NCBI GenBank assembly: GCA_965213845.1
Contig: CBDCAI010000005.1
Coordinates: 806,001-870,000, forward strand
Direction of reading: 5' to 3'
Source: JBBROS01 sp965213845
GTDB lineage: Bacteria > Pseudomonadota > Alphaproteobacteria > Acetobacterales > Acetobacteraceae
DNA: 64,000 bases
Below, piece by piece: positions 1 to 8,274 of the stretch. Below the pieces are notes generated by a model. The model was not told the origin of the DNA, did no database searches, and saw nothing but the letters and a program-made list of their open reading frames with translations. Numbering within the stretch: the stretch's first letter is position 1; the number at the start of each line of letters is the position of its first letter. Both the position numbers and the translations under genes were made by a program.

Positions 1-383
1 TCTACTGGGACCTCAACGACCGCACCCGCGCCTGGAGCCGCCGCTTCGCCGAGCGGGCCGGGGGCCGCATGCCGACCATGAACCATGCCGGCGTCTACTC
101 CAGCGTCCTCGCCTGGTTGCGCGCCGCCAAGGCGGCCGACAGCGTGTCCGGCGCCGCCGTCGTCGCCAAGATGGTCGCGACGCCGATGGACGACCCGCTG
201 TTCGGGCCCACCACGATCCGCCCCGACGGCCGGGCGGTGCACGACATGTTCCTGTTCCAGGTGAAGACCCCGGCCGAGAGCACGGGGCGCTGGGACTACT
301 ACAAGCTGTCCGCCACCATCCCCGCCGCGGAGGCGTTCCGCCCCATGGCCGAAGGGGCCTGCCCCCTGGTCAAGCCGCGGTAA
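1..383 (+). CDS. ABC transporter substrate-binding protein, C-terminal part (Liv-type, partial)
   Basis: The reading frame is open from base 3 and stops at 383; the 5' part lies outside the window. The visible ~126 residues look like the C-terminal lobe of a periplasmic binding protein of the branched-chain amino acid (LivK) type. They include the late helix that follows a surface tyrosine (NHAGVYSSVLAWLRAAKAA) and a closing strand (FLFQVKTP...WDYYKL). Family members bind amino acids, aromatic acids or short amides and deliver them to Liv permeases. No permease is visible here, so the ligand cannot be inferred. The next gene starts about 130 bp downstream. Confidence 0.75.
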   Translation, partial: YWDLNDRTRAWSRRFAERAGGRMPTMNHAGVYSSVLAWLRAAKAADSVSGAAVVAKMVATPMDDPLFGPTTIRPDGRAVHDMFLFQVKTPAESTGRWDYYKLSATIPAAEAFRPMAEGACPLVKPR

Positions 384-482
384 GTGCGGCCTGGCCCTTG
401 ACCGGGATGGGCGCTGGTGCCTTGGATGACCTTGCCGGTCGTTCTGGCGGACCCACGTCGCGACCGAAGCGAGGATGATCCC

Positions 483-510
483 ATGAGCCTGAGCCGATGA
501 GCCTGAGCCG
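483..510 (+). repeat. two 14-bp tandem copies carrying start codons, just before mcd
   Basis: The unit ATGAGCCTGAGCCG occurs at 483-496 and 497-510 and is followed by a diverged third copy (ATGAGCATGAGCC) that contains the mcd start. Each copy begins with ATG, and the two upstream ATGs open tiny frames that end in the TGA of the next copy or of the third one. The ribosome therefore meets three ATGs in a row, of which only the last (511) opens the long gene. Confidence 0.9.
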
Positions 511-2232
511 ATGAGCATGAGCCTGCTGGACCGGTCCACCGCCGCCCCCGGCCCTGCCGCCGCGCCGGACCTGATGGCCGACCCCGCCCATCTTCTCGCC
601 GTCACCGCCCGGGCGGGTGAGGCCCTGGCGCGCGTGCTTGCCACCGCCCGCACGCGCGTCGGCGCCGCCGTCCAGGCCGCCGAGACGGCGGGCCTCGGCC
701 TCGATTCCGAGCAGACGGCCCTGCATGGCCTCGCCTGGCTCGCCACCTACGCCCAGGCGCTGCGCCAGATGCACGGCTGGTTCGCCGCCCTGCATGAGCG
801 CGGCGGCGCCTCCGAGCTGGACCGCGCGCTGCTGCTCGCCGCCCATGGCGAGTACCTGGCCCAGATCGAGGGCGGCCTGCCGATGAGCCAGACCGAGCTG
901 CTCCGCCCCGCCCATCTCCACCTCACGCCCGCCGACATGGCGCCCCTCGACATCGCCGAGGTCCCCGCCCTGGTCGCCGCCGGCACCGCTCCCGGCCTGC
1001 GCCTCCGCATCGCAGCACTGGTCGCGGAGGGCGCGTCCGGCAGCCGGTTCGGCACCCCCGGCCTCGAGGACGAGATGCTCCTCGCGCTGCAGGACCAGGT
1101 CCGCCGCTTCGCCACGGACAAGGTCGAGCCCTACGCCCATCAGTGGCACCTCGACGACACGCTGATCCCCATCGAGGTCGTGCGCCAGATGGGCGAGATG
1201 GGAGTCTTCGGCCTCACCGTCCCCGAACAGTACGGCGGCCTCGGCCTGGGCAAGCTCGCCATGTGCCTCGTCTCGGAGGAGCTGTCCCGCGCCTATATCG
1301 GCGTGGGCTCGCTCGGCACCCGGTCCGAGATCGCGGCCGAGCTCATCCAGCTCGGCGGCACCGAGGCCCAGAAGGCGCATTGGCTCCCCCGCCTCGCCAG
1401 CGGAGAGGTGCTGCCGACGGCCGTGTTCACCGAACCCGACACCGGGTCCGACCTCGGCGCGCTTCGCACCCGTGCGGTGCATGACGGCGACACCTACCGC
1501 ATCACCGGCAACAAGACCTGGATCACCCACGGCAGCCGCTCGGACCTCATGACGCTGCTGGTCCGCACCGGGCCCGCGGACAGCGGCTACCGCGGCCTGT
1601 CGATGTTCCTGGCCGAGAAGCCGCGCGGCACCGACGCGGACCCGTTCCCCGCGCCCGGCATGTCCGGCGGCGAGATCCGCGTGCTCGGCTATCGCGGCAT
1701 GAAGGAATACGAGATCGGCTTCGACGGCTTCACCGTGCCCGAGACCGCCCTGCTCGGCGGCCAGGAGGGGCAGGGGTTCAAGCAGCTCATGGCCACCTTC
1801 GAATCCGCCCGCATCCAGACCGCCGCCCGCGCCGTGGGCGTGGCGCAGAACGCGATGGAGCTGGCCCTCGCCTATGCCCGGCAGCGCCGCCAGTTCGGCC
1901 GCACCCTCGACAGCTTCCCCCGCGTCGCCAGCAAGCTCGCGCTGATGGCCGTGGAGACCATGGTCGCCCGCCAGCTCTGCTGGTTCGCCGCCCGCGAGAA
2001 GGACCAGGGCCGCCGCTGCGACATCGAGGCCGGCATGGCCAAGCTGCTCGCCGCCCGCGTCGCCTGGGCCAATGCCGACAACGCCCTGCAGATCCATGGC
2101 GGCAACGGCTACGCGCTGGAATACCCGATCAGCCGCGTGCTGTGCGACGCCCGCATCCTCAACATCTTCGAGGGCGCCGCCGAGATCCAGGCCCAGGTCG
2201 TCGGCCGCGGGCTCCTCGCCGGCCGCAACTGA
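511..2232 (+). CDS. mcd: (2S)-methylsuccinyl-CoA dehydrogenase
   Basis: A 573-residue FAD-dependent acyl-CoA dehydrogenase with an N-terminal extension of ~180 residues. Ordinary acyl-CoA dehydrogenases have ~380 residues, so the length and extension are typical of Mcd. Mcd oxidises (2S)-methylsuccinyl-CoA to mesaconyl-CoA in the ethylmalonyl-CoA pathway of acetyl-CoA assimilation. Mcd-like motifs are visible: TWITHGSRSDLMTLLVRT, GMKEYEIGFDGF, ESARIQTAARAVGVAQNAME and REKDQGRRCDIEAGMAK. The C-terminal NIFEGAAEIQ carries the Glu (about E554) in the usual catalytic position of the family. The start at 511 follows two decoy ATGs in a tandem repeat; 517 is an alternative in-frame ATG. The next gene begins 2 bp after the stop. 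No ecm or ccr is in the window, so the family assignment rests on sequence rather than on context. Confidence 0.9.
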   Translation: MSMSLLDRSTAAPGPAAAPDLMADPAHLLAVTARAGEALARVLATARTRVGAAVQAAETAGLGLDSEQTALHGLAWLATYAQALRQMHGWFAALHERGGASELDRALLLAAHGEYLAQIEGGLPMSQTELLRPAHLHLTPADMAPLDIAEVPALVAAGTAPGLRLRIAALVAEGASGSRFGTPGLEDEMLLALQDQVRRFATDKVEPYAHQWHLDDTLIPIEVVRQMGEMGVFGLTVPEQYGGLGLGKLAMCLVSEELSRAYIGVGSLGTRSEIAAELIQLGGTEAQKAHWLPRLASGEVLPTAVFTEPDTGSDLGALRTRAVHDGDTYRITGNKTWITHGSRSDLMTLLVRTGPADSGYRGLSMFLAEKPRGTDADPFPAPGMSGGEIRVLGYRGMKEYEIGFDGFTVPETALLGGQEGQGFKQLMATFESARIQTAARAVGVAQNAMELALAYARQRRQFGRTLDSFPRVASKLALMAVETMVARQLCWFAAREKDQGRRCDIEAGMAKLLAARVAWANADNALQIHGGNGYALEYPISRVLCDARILNIFEGAAEIQAQVVGRGLLAGRN

Positions 2233-2234
2233 CG

Positions 2235-3173
2235 ATGCCGGTATCCGAAAGCGGCACCGGGCAACCCTGGTTCGACGGGGAGGACGACCAGCCCATCCGC
2301 TACATGCAGCGCACCCGCGACTACTACGCCGCCCTCGGCTACCCCACCCCCTATCGCTGGGCCAGCTTCGCCACCGTCCCCTTTGCCCACCTGCGCCAGC
2401 CGCTCGCCCGCTCGACCGTCGCCCTCGTCACCACCGCCGCCCCCTTCGACCCGGCCCGCGGCGACCAGGGTCCCGGCGCCGCCTACAACGGCGCCGCCAA
2501 ATTCTTCGTGCCCTACGACCTGCCCTCCGACACCGATCCCGACCTCCGCATCGCCCACGTCGCCTACGACCGCGACAACACCACCGCCGCCGACCCGCGC
2601 AGCTACAATCCGTTGGCCGCCCTGCGCGCTGCCGCCGCCGCCGGGCGTCTTCGCCTGGCGCCCCGCCTGTTCGGCGCGCCCACCAACCGCAGCCAGCGCG
2701 CCACCCTCGGCACCGACGCGCCCGCCATCCTGCGCCGCTGCCGGGAGGACGGGGTCGATGCCGCCATCCTGGTGCCCAACTGCCCCGTCTGCCACCAGAC
2801 GACGTCCCTCGTCGCCCGGCACCTCGAGGCGGCGGGCATCGCCACCGTCATCCTGGGCTGCGCCAAGGACATCGTGGAACATTGCGGCGTGCCCCGCCTG
2901 TGCTTCAGCGACTTCCCGCTCGGCAACGCCGCCGGCAAGCCGCACGACCCGGCGTTGCAGGCAGCCACCCTGGACCTCGCGCTGTCGCTGCTGGAGGCGG
3001 CACCCGCCCCGCGCACCACCGTCCAATCCCCCCAGCGCTGGGCCGATCACCCGGCCTGGAAACGGGACTACGCGAATCCTGACCGCCTCTCCCCCGCCGA
3101 CCTGGTAGCCCGCCGGCAGGAGTTCGACCGCCAGAAGCAGGCGGCGCCCTCCACCCGGCAGAGCGCCGCCTGA
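2235..3173 (+). CDS. glycine/sarcosine/betaine reductase selenoprotein B-like protein (non-seleno)
   Basis: A 312-residue protein resembling the GrdB/PrdB family of clostridial reductases, but far from that biochemical setting. Supporting features are the early pattern of two related loops (HVAYDRDN, then YNPLAALRAAA) and the conserved late block DGVDAAILVPNCPVCHQT followed by ARHLEAAGIATVIL. Clostridial GrdB has a selenocysteine site; here there is a plain CxxC (C183, C186) and no in-frame UGA. Function is unknown in aerobic proteobacteria; a thiol-redox or reductive role is only inference. It starts 2 bp after mcd and is probably co-transcribed with mcd and the following lyase. Confidence 0.7.
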   Translation: MPVSESGTGQPWFDGEDDQPIRYMQRTRDYYAALGYPTPYRWASFATVPFAHLRQPLARSTVALVTTAAPFDPARGDQGPGAAYNGAAKFFVPYDLPSDTDPDLRIAHVAYDRDNTTAADPRSYNPLAALRAAAAAGRLRLAPRLFGAPTNRSQRATLGTDAPAILRRCREDGVDAAILVPNCPVCHQTTSLVARHLEAAGIATVILGCAKDIVEHCGVPRLCFSDFPLGNAAGKPHDPALQAATLDLALSLLEAAPAPRTTVQSPQRWADHPAWKRDYANPDRLSPADLVARRQEFDRQKQAAPSTRQSAA

Positions 3174-3192
3174 CCCCCGGAGCCCCCTGCCG

Positions 3193-4617
3193 ATGCCCGC
3201 TTCTCCGCCCCCCGCCACGCCAGGCACTGGCACGTCAAGCACTGGCACGCCAAGCACTGGCACGCCAAGCACTGGCACGACCGTGCTCGACTCCTTCCTG
3301 TTCCGCGACGCTTTCGGCACTCCGGCCATGCGCGACGTCTTCTCCGACCGCGCCACCGTCGAGCGCTACATCGAGGTGGAGATCGCGCTCGCCCGCGCCG
3401 AGGCCACCTGCGGCGTCATCCCCCAGGATGCCGCCGACGCCATCGCCGCCGGCGCGCGCTTCGAGACGCTCGACCTCGACCGCCTGCGCCAGGAGACGGA
3501 CAACGTCGGCTACCCCATCCTGCCGCTGGTCCACCAGATGGTCGAGCACTGCGGCGCCGGCAGCCGCTACGTCCATTGGGGTGCCACCACCCAGGACATC
3601 ATGGACACCGCGACCGTCCTGCAGTTCCGCGCCGCCCTGTCGATCATCGACGCCGATCTCGAGGCGCTGCGCACCATCCTCGCCGACCTGGCGCAGAAGC
3701 ACCGCGATACCCCGATGGCCGGGCGCACGCACCTGCAGCAGGCCCTGCCGATCACCTTCGGCTACAAGGCCGCCATCTGGCTCGCCATGATCGACCGTCA
3801 CGCCGAACGCCTTCGGCAGCTGCGGCCCCGCGTGCTCGTCGGCCAGTTCGCCGGGGCTGCCGGCACCCTCGCCTCATTGGGGGATAAGGGCCTTCAGGTG
3901 CAGGCCGCGCTCATGGCCGAGCTCGGTCTCGGCATCCCCGTCACCACCTGGCACGTCGCCCGCGACGGGTTTGCCGAGACGCTCAACCTGCTGGCCCTGA
4001 TCACCGCGACGCTGGGCAAGATCGCGCTGGACGTCATCCTGCTCGCCGCGACCGAGTTCGCCGAGCTGTACGAGCCTTTCGTGCCGGGCCGTGGCGGGTC
4101 GTCCACCATGCCGCAGAAGCGCAACCCCATCTCCTCCGAGCTGATCCTGGCCGCGTCCAAGGCCGTGCGGCAGCAGGCCGGCCTGATGCTCGATGCCGTC
4201 GTCCAGGACCTGGAGCGCGCCACCGGCCCCTGGCACGCCGAATGGGTCGCCATCCCCGAGAGCTTCGTCCTGACGGCCGGCGCCCTGCATCAGGCGCGGT
4301 TCCTGCTCGCCGGGCTGATCGTCGACGAGGAGCGCATGCGCCGGAACCTCGGCCTCAGCAAAGGCCTGATCGTCGCCGAGGCCGTCATGATGGGCCTGGC
4401 GCCCCACACCGGCCGCCAGGAAGCCCACGACCTGGTCTACGCCGCCTGCCGCATCGTCAACCAGTCGGGCGGCACCCTCGCCGAGGCGCTGGCGAAGGAC
4501 CCGGCCATCACCGCCCACCTGACCCCGGCGGAGATCGAGCGCCTCACCGACCCCGTCCACTACCTCGGCATGGCCCCGCAGATGGTCGACCGGGCCCTGG
4601 CGACCTGCCGACCCTAA
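3193..4617 (+). CDS. fumarase/adenylosuccinate lyase superfamily lyase (PcaB-like)
   Basis: A 474-residue all-helical lyase of the fumarase II / adenylosuccinate lyase / 3-carboxy-cis,cis-muconate cycloisomerase superfamily. The signature GRGGSSTMPQKRNP lies near residues 300-313, and HWGATTQDIMDT and GRTHLQQALP match the other two conserved catalytic regions. The substrate cannot be fixed from sequence: adenylosuccinate, carboxymuconate and other succinyl adducts all remain possible. No beta-ketoadipate genes are nearby, so I do not name it pcaB. The first ~30 residues are a low-complexity Gly/Thr/Ser/Pro repeat encoded by four 15-bp units, and the conserved fold begins only at LDSFLFRD. GTG at 3283 would be an alternative start that leaves the repeat untranslated. 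The stop lies 4 bp from the convergent dctM stop. Confidence 0.82.
   Translation: MPASPPPATPGTGTSSTGTPSTGTPSTGTTVLDSFLFRDAFGTPAMRDVFSDRATVERYIEVEIALARAEATCGVIPQDAADAIAAGARFETLDLDRLRQETDNVGYPILPLVHQMVEHCGAGSRYVHWGATTQDIMDTATVLQFRAALSIIDADLEALRTILADLAQKHRDTPMAGRTHLQQALPITFGYKAAIWLAMIDRHAERLRQLRPRVLVGQFAGAAGTLASLGDKGLQVQAALMAELGLGIPVTTWHVARDGFAETLNLLALITATLGKIALDVILLAATEFAELYEPFVPGRGGSSTMPQKRNPISSELILAASKAVRQQAGLMLDAVVQDLERATGPWHAEWVAIPESFVLTAGALHQARFLLAGLIVDEERMRRNLGLSKGLIVAEAVMMGLAPHTGRQEAHDLVYAACRIVNQSGGTLAEALAKDPAITAHLTPAEIERLTDPVHYLGMAPQMVDRALATCRP
3221..3280 (+). repeat. four 15-bp tandem units in the N-terminus of the lyase gene
   Basis: Units at 3221, 3236, 3251 and 3266 follow the consensus CAAGCACTGGCACGC; the two middle copies are identical. 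The array is in frame and encodes repeats of the type (S/G)TGT(P/S/T). Nothing in the lyase family requires this segment. Confidence 0.95.
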
Positions 4618-4621
4618 ATGC

Positions 4622-5893
4622 TCAGCGGACCAGCCGCGGCAACCAGGTCGAGAACGCCGGCACCAGCACCAGCAGGATCACGACAACCTTCTCGGCCAGG
4701 AAGAACGGCCACAGCGCGCGGAACAGTTGCCACATGCTGATCCGCCCGATGCGGCAGGCGATGAACAGGCACAGGCCGATGGGTGGCGTCGACAGGCCCA
4801 GCGCCAGGGTCAGCACGAACACGATGCTGAACTGCAGCGGGTCGATGCCCATGCTGCGCGCGACCGGCAGCAGCAGGGGCACGAAGATCACGATGGCGGG
4901 CCCCGGCTCCAGAAAGGCGCCGATCAGGATCAGGAAACCCACGATCGCGAACAGGAACAGCGTCGGGTGCCCGGCGAACAGCCCGCCCACCTGGCGCACC
5001 CAGCCGGTGATGCCGCCGCTGGCCAGCGCATAGGCCAGGATCTCGCTGGCGGCCAGGACCAGGTAGATGCTGGCGCTGATCCGGGCCGTGACGACCAGGG
5101 CGCCGAACAACGCCCGCCAGCCCAGCCGCCGGAACACGCAGGTCGCGAGGAACAGCGTGTAGAGCACGGCCACCCCGCCCGCCTCGGTCGCGGTGAACAC
5201 GCCCGACAGCGCGCCGCCCAGCAGGATCACCGGCAGCAGCGTGACCAGCAGGCCTTCCGCCAGCGTGCGAACGATCCCCACGTCGCCGACCCGGAACCGG
5301 CTGCGCGGCAGGTTGCGGGTGAACACGTGCACCGTGACGATGGCCGCGATGCTGCCGGCCAGCAGCAGCCCCGGCACGATCCCGGCGACGAACAGGTCGA
5401 TCACCGAGATCTGCGACACCGCCGCGAAGATCACCAGCGTCACGCTGGGCGGAACGATGGGCCCGATCATGCTGCCGGCGACGACCAGCGCCGCGGCATA
5501 CTCGGTCTTGTAGCCCTCCTTGGGCATCTGCTTGATGAAAATCTGGCCCAGCGCCGCCGCATCGCCCACCGCGGTGCCGCTGATGCCGCTGAACAGCACG
5601 GCCGACAGCACGCTGCCATAGGCCGTCCCGCCGCGCACCCAGCCCGTGACCAGCATGGACAGGTTGACCAGGCGCTGCGTGATGCCCGCCCGGCCCATCA
5701 GCTCGCCCGCCAGGATGTAGAACGGGGCGGCGAGCAGGATGAAGCTGTCCACGCCGTTGAACATCCGCTGGGGGATCAGCATGGACCGCAGCCCGAGGTC
5801 CCACAGCCCGGCCGATCCCGCCACACCCATCACGAAGGCGATCGGCACGCCCAACAGCAGCAGACCGAGGAACGCGAGCCCGGCAACGATCAA
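4622..5893 (-). CDS. dctM: TRAP transporter large permease subunit
   Basis: A 423-residue, strongly hydrophobic protein of the DctM family, with about 12 membrane segments and the usual family length. It forms the sodium-driven translocation channel of a TRAP uptake system. Recognisable features are a start like MIVAGLAFLGLLLLGVPIAF, the GISGTAVGDAAALG loop, IGPIVPPSVTLVIFA and the late GLSTPPIGLCLFIACRI. The start codon is TTG and shares four bases with the dctQ stop, so translation is probably coupled. The order dctP-dctQ-dctM and the neighbouring dehydratases suggest an acidic sugar or other hydroxyacid as substrate; this is inferred from context only. Confidence 0.93.
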   Translation of the reverse strand: MIVAGLAFLGLLLLGVPIAFVMGVAGSAGLWDLGLRSMLIPQRMFNGVDSFILLAAPFYILAGELMGRAGITQRLVNLSMLVTGWVRGGTAYGSVLSAVLFSGISGTAVGDAAALGQIFIKQMPKEGYKTEYAAALVVAGSMIGPIVPPSVTLVIFAAVSQISVIDLFVAGIVPGLLLAGSIAAIVTVHVFTRNLPRSRFRVGDVGIVRTLAEGLLVTLLPVILLGGALSGVFTATEAGGVAVLYTLFLATCVFRRLGWRALFGALVVTARISASIYLVLAASEILAYALASGGITGWVRQVGGLFAGHPTLFLFAIVGFLILIGAFLEPGPAIVIFVPLLLPVARSMGIDPLQFSIVFVLTLALGLSTPPIGLCLFIACRIGRISMWQLFRALWPFFLAEKVVVILLVLVPAFSTWLPRLVR

Positions 5894-6411
5894 GCGCCGT
5901 GTTCCGTCTCGTCATCCGCCGGCAGCGCGAACGCGTCGAGCCGGCCCGCGGCGGACAGGACCAGCAGCCATGCGGCGTAAAGCGCCATCAGCGCGCCGCC
6001 GACGGGCACGGCGACATAGGGCCAGGCCATGGGTATCTGCGCCGAGGGCGAGAGCTGCCGGGCATTGCGGAGCGCGAGCGGCCAGCCGAACCAGGCGAGC
6101 GCCACCGCGAAGCCCAGGATGGCGATCAGCACCACGGCCGCCATGATCCCGCGCAGGATGCCGAAGCGGGGATTGTCGAACAGGTTGGCCGCCATGTGTT
6201 CGCGCCGGAACACCAGGGCGCTGCCGGCCAGGAACGCCACCCACACCATGCTGAAGCGCATCGCCTCGTCGGTGAAGCTCAGCGGCCGGATCAGCACGTA
6301 GCGGCAGAAGATCTGGGCCGCGTTCGCGATCACGACGAAGCCGATCAGGACCGCGGCCATCCCCTCGGTGACGCGCACGAGACCGAGGATCAGGCGATGG
6401 ATGCGGAGCAT
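5890..6411 (-). CDS. dctQ: TRAP transporter small permease subunit
   Basis: A 173-residue membrane protein with four predicted hydrophobic segments, near residues 15-37, 50-70, 90-112 and 135-157. This is the standard topology of DctQ, which partners DctM in the inner membrane. The motif FTDEAMRFSMVWVAFLAG after the second helix is typical of the family (the usual form is EE..R....W..FLG). It lies 39 bp downstream of dctP and overlaps dctM by four bases. Confidence 0.9.
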   Translation of the reverse strand: MLRIHRLILGLVRVTEGMAAVLIGFVVIANAAQIFCRYVLIRPLSFTDEAMRFSMVWVAFLAGSALVFRREHMAANLFDNPRFGILRGIMAAVVLIAILGFAVALAWFGWPLALRNARQLSPSAQIPMAWPYVAVPVGGALMALYAAWLLVLSAAGRLDAFALPADDETEHGA

Positions 6412-6450
6412 GCCCCCGACCGGCCCCCGCCTGCCGCCCCCTGCGTCCGG

Positions 6451-7470
6451 CTACTGCCCGTACACGACGGCTTCCGCCTGCGCGGTCGCCGCCATCAGCT
6501 TGTCGACCAGCTCCTTGCCGACCTGCTGCGTGATGTACTCCACCACGGGGCCCTGGGCCGCCTGCTTGAACTGCGCCTTCTCGGCCGACGTCGTCATGTA
6601 GACCTGGACACCCTTCTTGCGGATTGCCTCGATGTTGGCCTGCGTGCTGCGCGCCCGGTCCGAGTTGCTGGTGGCGGCATGCACGACGGCCCCGTCCATG
6701 ACGATGCGGCGCAGGTCTTGCGGCAGCTTGTCGTAGCTCTCGGCGGCGATCATCAGCAGCATGGCGCTGAACACGTGGTCGTCGAGGCTCATGAACTTCT
6801 GCACGTCGGCGATGCCGAACTGGAACACGGTGCTGGGCGCGTTCTCCTGCCCGTCCACCACGTTCTGCTGCAGCGACATGATCAGCTCGCTGGTGCCGAT
6901 CGGCGTCGCGGCGGCGCCCAGCGACTGCATCATCCGGATGAACACCGGGCTCTCCATCGTCCGCATCTTCAGGCCCTTCATGTCCTCGGGCGTGCGGATG
7001 GGGCGCTTGTTGTTGGTGAAGTCGCGGAAGCCGTTCTCGCTCATGTTCAGCACGCGGATGCCGGTGACGGTGCGGATGTCGGCTGCCATATCGCGCCCGA
7101 ACGGGCCGCGCAGCACCTCCCACGCCACAGGCGCCGACGTGAACAGGTACGGGATCGCGAGCACCTGCAGCTTCGGGTAGAACCCGGTCGCGGCGCCGTC
7201 GGCCACATAGGCGATGTCGAGCGCCCCGTCGCGGACCTGCTCGGTCATCTGCCGCTCGCTGCCGAGCTGCCCGCCGGGGAACAGCTGCACGCGGAGCCGC
7301 CCGCCGCTGCTGAACTCGACATACTCCTTGAACGCCGTCGCCGCCTTGAAGTCGGCGCTGTCGCCCTGCGGCAGGTTCATGCCGAACCGCAGCGTCGTCT
7401 GGGCCGATACGCCCGCGCCGAACGACGTTGCGGACAGGCTGAGCAGGGCCGCCATCAGGATGCGCTTCAC
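6451..7470 (-). CDS. dctP: TRAP transporter solute-binding protein
   Basis: A 339-residue periplasmic binding protein with a cleavable signal peptide (MKRILMAALLSLSATSFGAGVSA, cut after about residue 23). The TRAP DctP pattern is clear: LRFGMNLPQGDSADFKAA, then FPGGQLGSERQMTEQVRDGALD, and later MKGLKMRTMESPVF and a helix bearing GTSELIMSLQQNVVDGQENAP. It captures the solute and delivers it to DctQM. The start is GTG at 7470 with a good GGAGG ribosome site. A FadR-type operator sits 29-39 bp upstream, so the GntR regulator encoded next door very likely controls this transporter. Confidence 0.92.
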   Translation of the reverse strand: MKRILMAALLSLSATSFGAGVSAQTTLRFGMNLPQGDSADFKAATAFKEYVEFSSGGRLRVQLFPGGQLGSERQMTEQVRDGALDIAYVADGAATGFYPKLQVLAIPYLFTSAPVAWEVLRGPFGRDMAADIRTVTGIRVLNMSENGFRDFTNNKRPIRTPEDMKGLKMRTMESPVFIRMMQSLGAAATPIGTSELIMSLQQNVVDGQENAPSTVFQFGIADVQKFMSLDDHVFSAMLLMIAAESYDKLPQDLRRIVMDGAVVHAATSNSDRARSTQANIEAIRKKGVQVYMTTSAEKAQFKQAAQGPVVEYITQQVGKELVDKLMAATAQAEAVVYGQ

Positions 7471-7498
7471 GGTTCCTCCGTCCGCCCATTCGGGCTTG

Positions 7499-7509
7499 TT
7501 GTCATACGA
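7499..7509. promoter_or_regulatory. FadR-subfamily operator copy 1 (upstream of dctP)
   Basis: TTGTCATACGA matches the FadR-type GntR consensus TnGTnnnACnA at every defined base. The same 12 bp (with the following C) recur at 8244. It lies 29 bp upstream of the dctP start and 7 bp past the gntR stop, so it is placed to govern dctPQM separately from gntR. Confidence 0.8.
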
Positions 7510-7515
7510 CTTGCA

Positions 7516-8250
7516 CTATGCCGGGTTCTGGTCGGCGCTGGCAAGCACCCGCACCCGTCCGTCGCGCAGGTGCCGGCGAATCGCCCACCGGGCCTCCTCC
7601 GCATCGCCGTGCCGGATGGCCTCGGCCACCGCGGCATGCTCGCGCGCCACCCGGCGCAGCAGGGCCGCGCGTGCGGCGCCATCCAGGCGGAGCGCATGGA
7701 TGCTGGCCCGGTAATGCTCGCCCAGGAAGGTGACGAACAGCGGGAACAGCGGGTTTCCCGTGGCTTCGGCGATCGCCTGGTGGAAGCGCAGGTCTTCCTC
7801 CACGCCGTCGGCCCCGGTGCCGGCCACGGCGCTCAGGGCCTCCACCGCGGCCTCGATCGCCGCCTTCTGTGCCGGGGAGGCGCGCATCGCCGCCAGCGCC
7901 GCCGCCTCGGTTTCGACCCCCATCCGCAGCTCCAGGATGTCCAGCACCCGCGCCGGCGTCGCCATGGTCGCGGGGTCGAACCGCAGCGGCCGCCCCGCGA
8001 GCCCGGCCACGAAGGCCCCGCTGCCCTGCCGCGTCTCGACCAGCCCGTCCGCCTGCAGCCGGGCCATTGCCTCCCGCACCACGGTCCGGCTCACGCCGAA
8101 GCGCCGCGCCAGGGCATCGGCGGAGGGCAGGCGCTCCCCGGGGGTGCTGCGCGCCGCATGGATGCTCGCGGCCAACGACGCCGTGACGTCGTCGACCAGG
8201 GACCGCGCCCGCTGTGGATCGGCCCGCTTTGAGTCGGGTTGACTTGTCAT
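7516..8250 (-). CDS. GntR family transcriptional regulator, FadR subfamily
   Basis: A 244-residue regulator. The N-terminal winged helix-turn-helix (about residues 10-80) contains ERLPSADALARRFGVSRTVV and the wing LVETRQGSGAFVA. The C-terminal FCD ligand domain (about 95-230) has LELRMGVETEAAALAA, a DLRFHQAIAEATGNPLF helix and a late REHAAVAEAIRHGDAEEA. FCD proteins bind small carboxylates through a metal held by Asp/His residues of this kind. The start at 8250 is the first ATG in front of the conserved domain and lies inside operator copy 2, suggesting autorepression. The gene sits between the TRAP genes and the divergent dehydratases, whose substrate or intermediate is the likely inducer. 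Confidence 0.92.
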   Translation of the reverse strand: MTSQPDSKRADPQRARSLVDDVTASLAASIHAARSTPGERLPSADALARRFGVSRTVVREAMARLQADGLVETRQGSGAFVAGLAGRPLRFDPATMATPARVLDILELRMGVETEAAALAAMRASPAQKAAIEAAVEALSAVAGTGADGVEEDLRFHQAIAEATGNPLFPLFVTFLGEHYRASIHALRLDGAARAALLRRVAREHAAVAEAIRHGDAEEARWAIRRHLRDGRVRVLASADQNPA

Positions 8251-8254
8251 ACGA
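8244..8254. promoter_or_regulatory. FadR-subfamily operator copy 2 (gntR / dehydratase divergent region)
   Basis: A second TTGTCATACGA, followed by C as in copy 1. It overlaps the gntR start codon (8248-8250) and lies about 20 bp before the ATG of the divergent dehydratase gene at 8275. The whole gap between the two starts is 24 bp, so a regulator bound here would occlude both genes. Confidence 0.8.
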
Positions 8255-8274
8255 CCTGATACCACGATCCCGCC

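Noticed and set aside
370..2097. Long minus-strand open frame of 575 codons opposite mcd
   Set aside because: Its composition is repetitive Gly/Ala/Arg/Glu typical of antisense frames in GC-rich genes; mcd on the other strand has complete family motifs.
2235..3173. Selenoprotein with UGA-encoded selenocysteine (GrdB relationship)
   Set aside because: The frame has no internal TGA and the motif has ordinary cysteines (CPVC).
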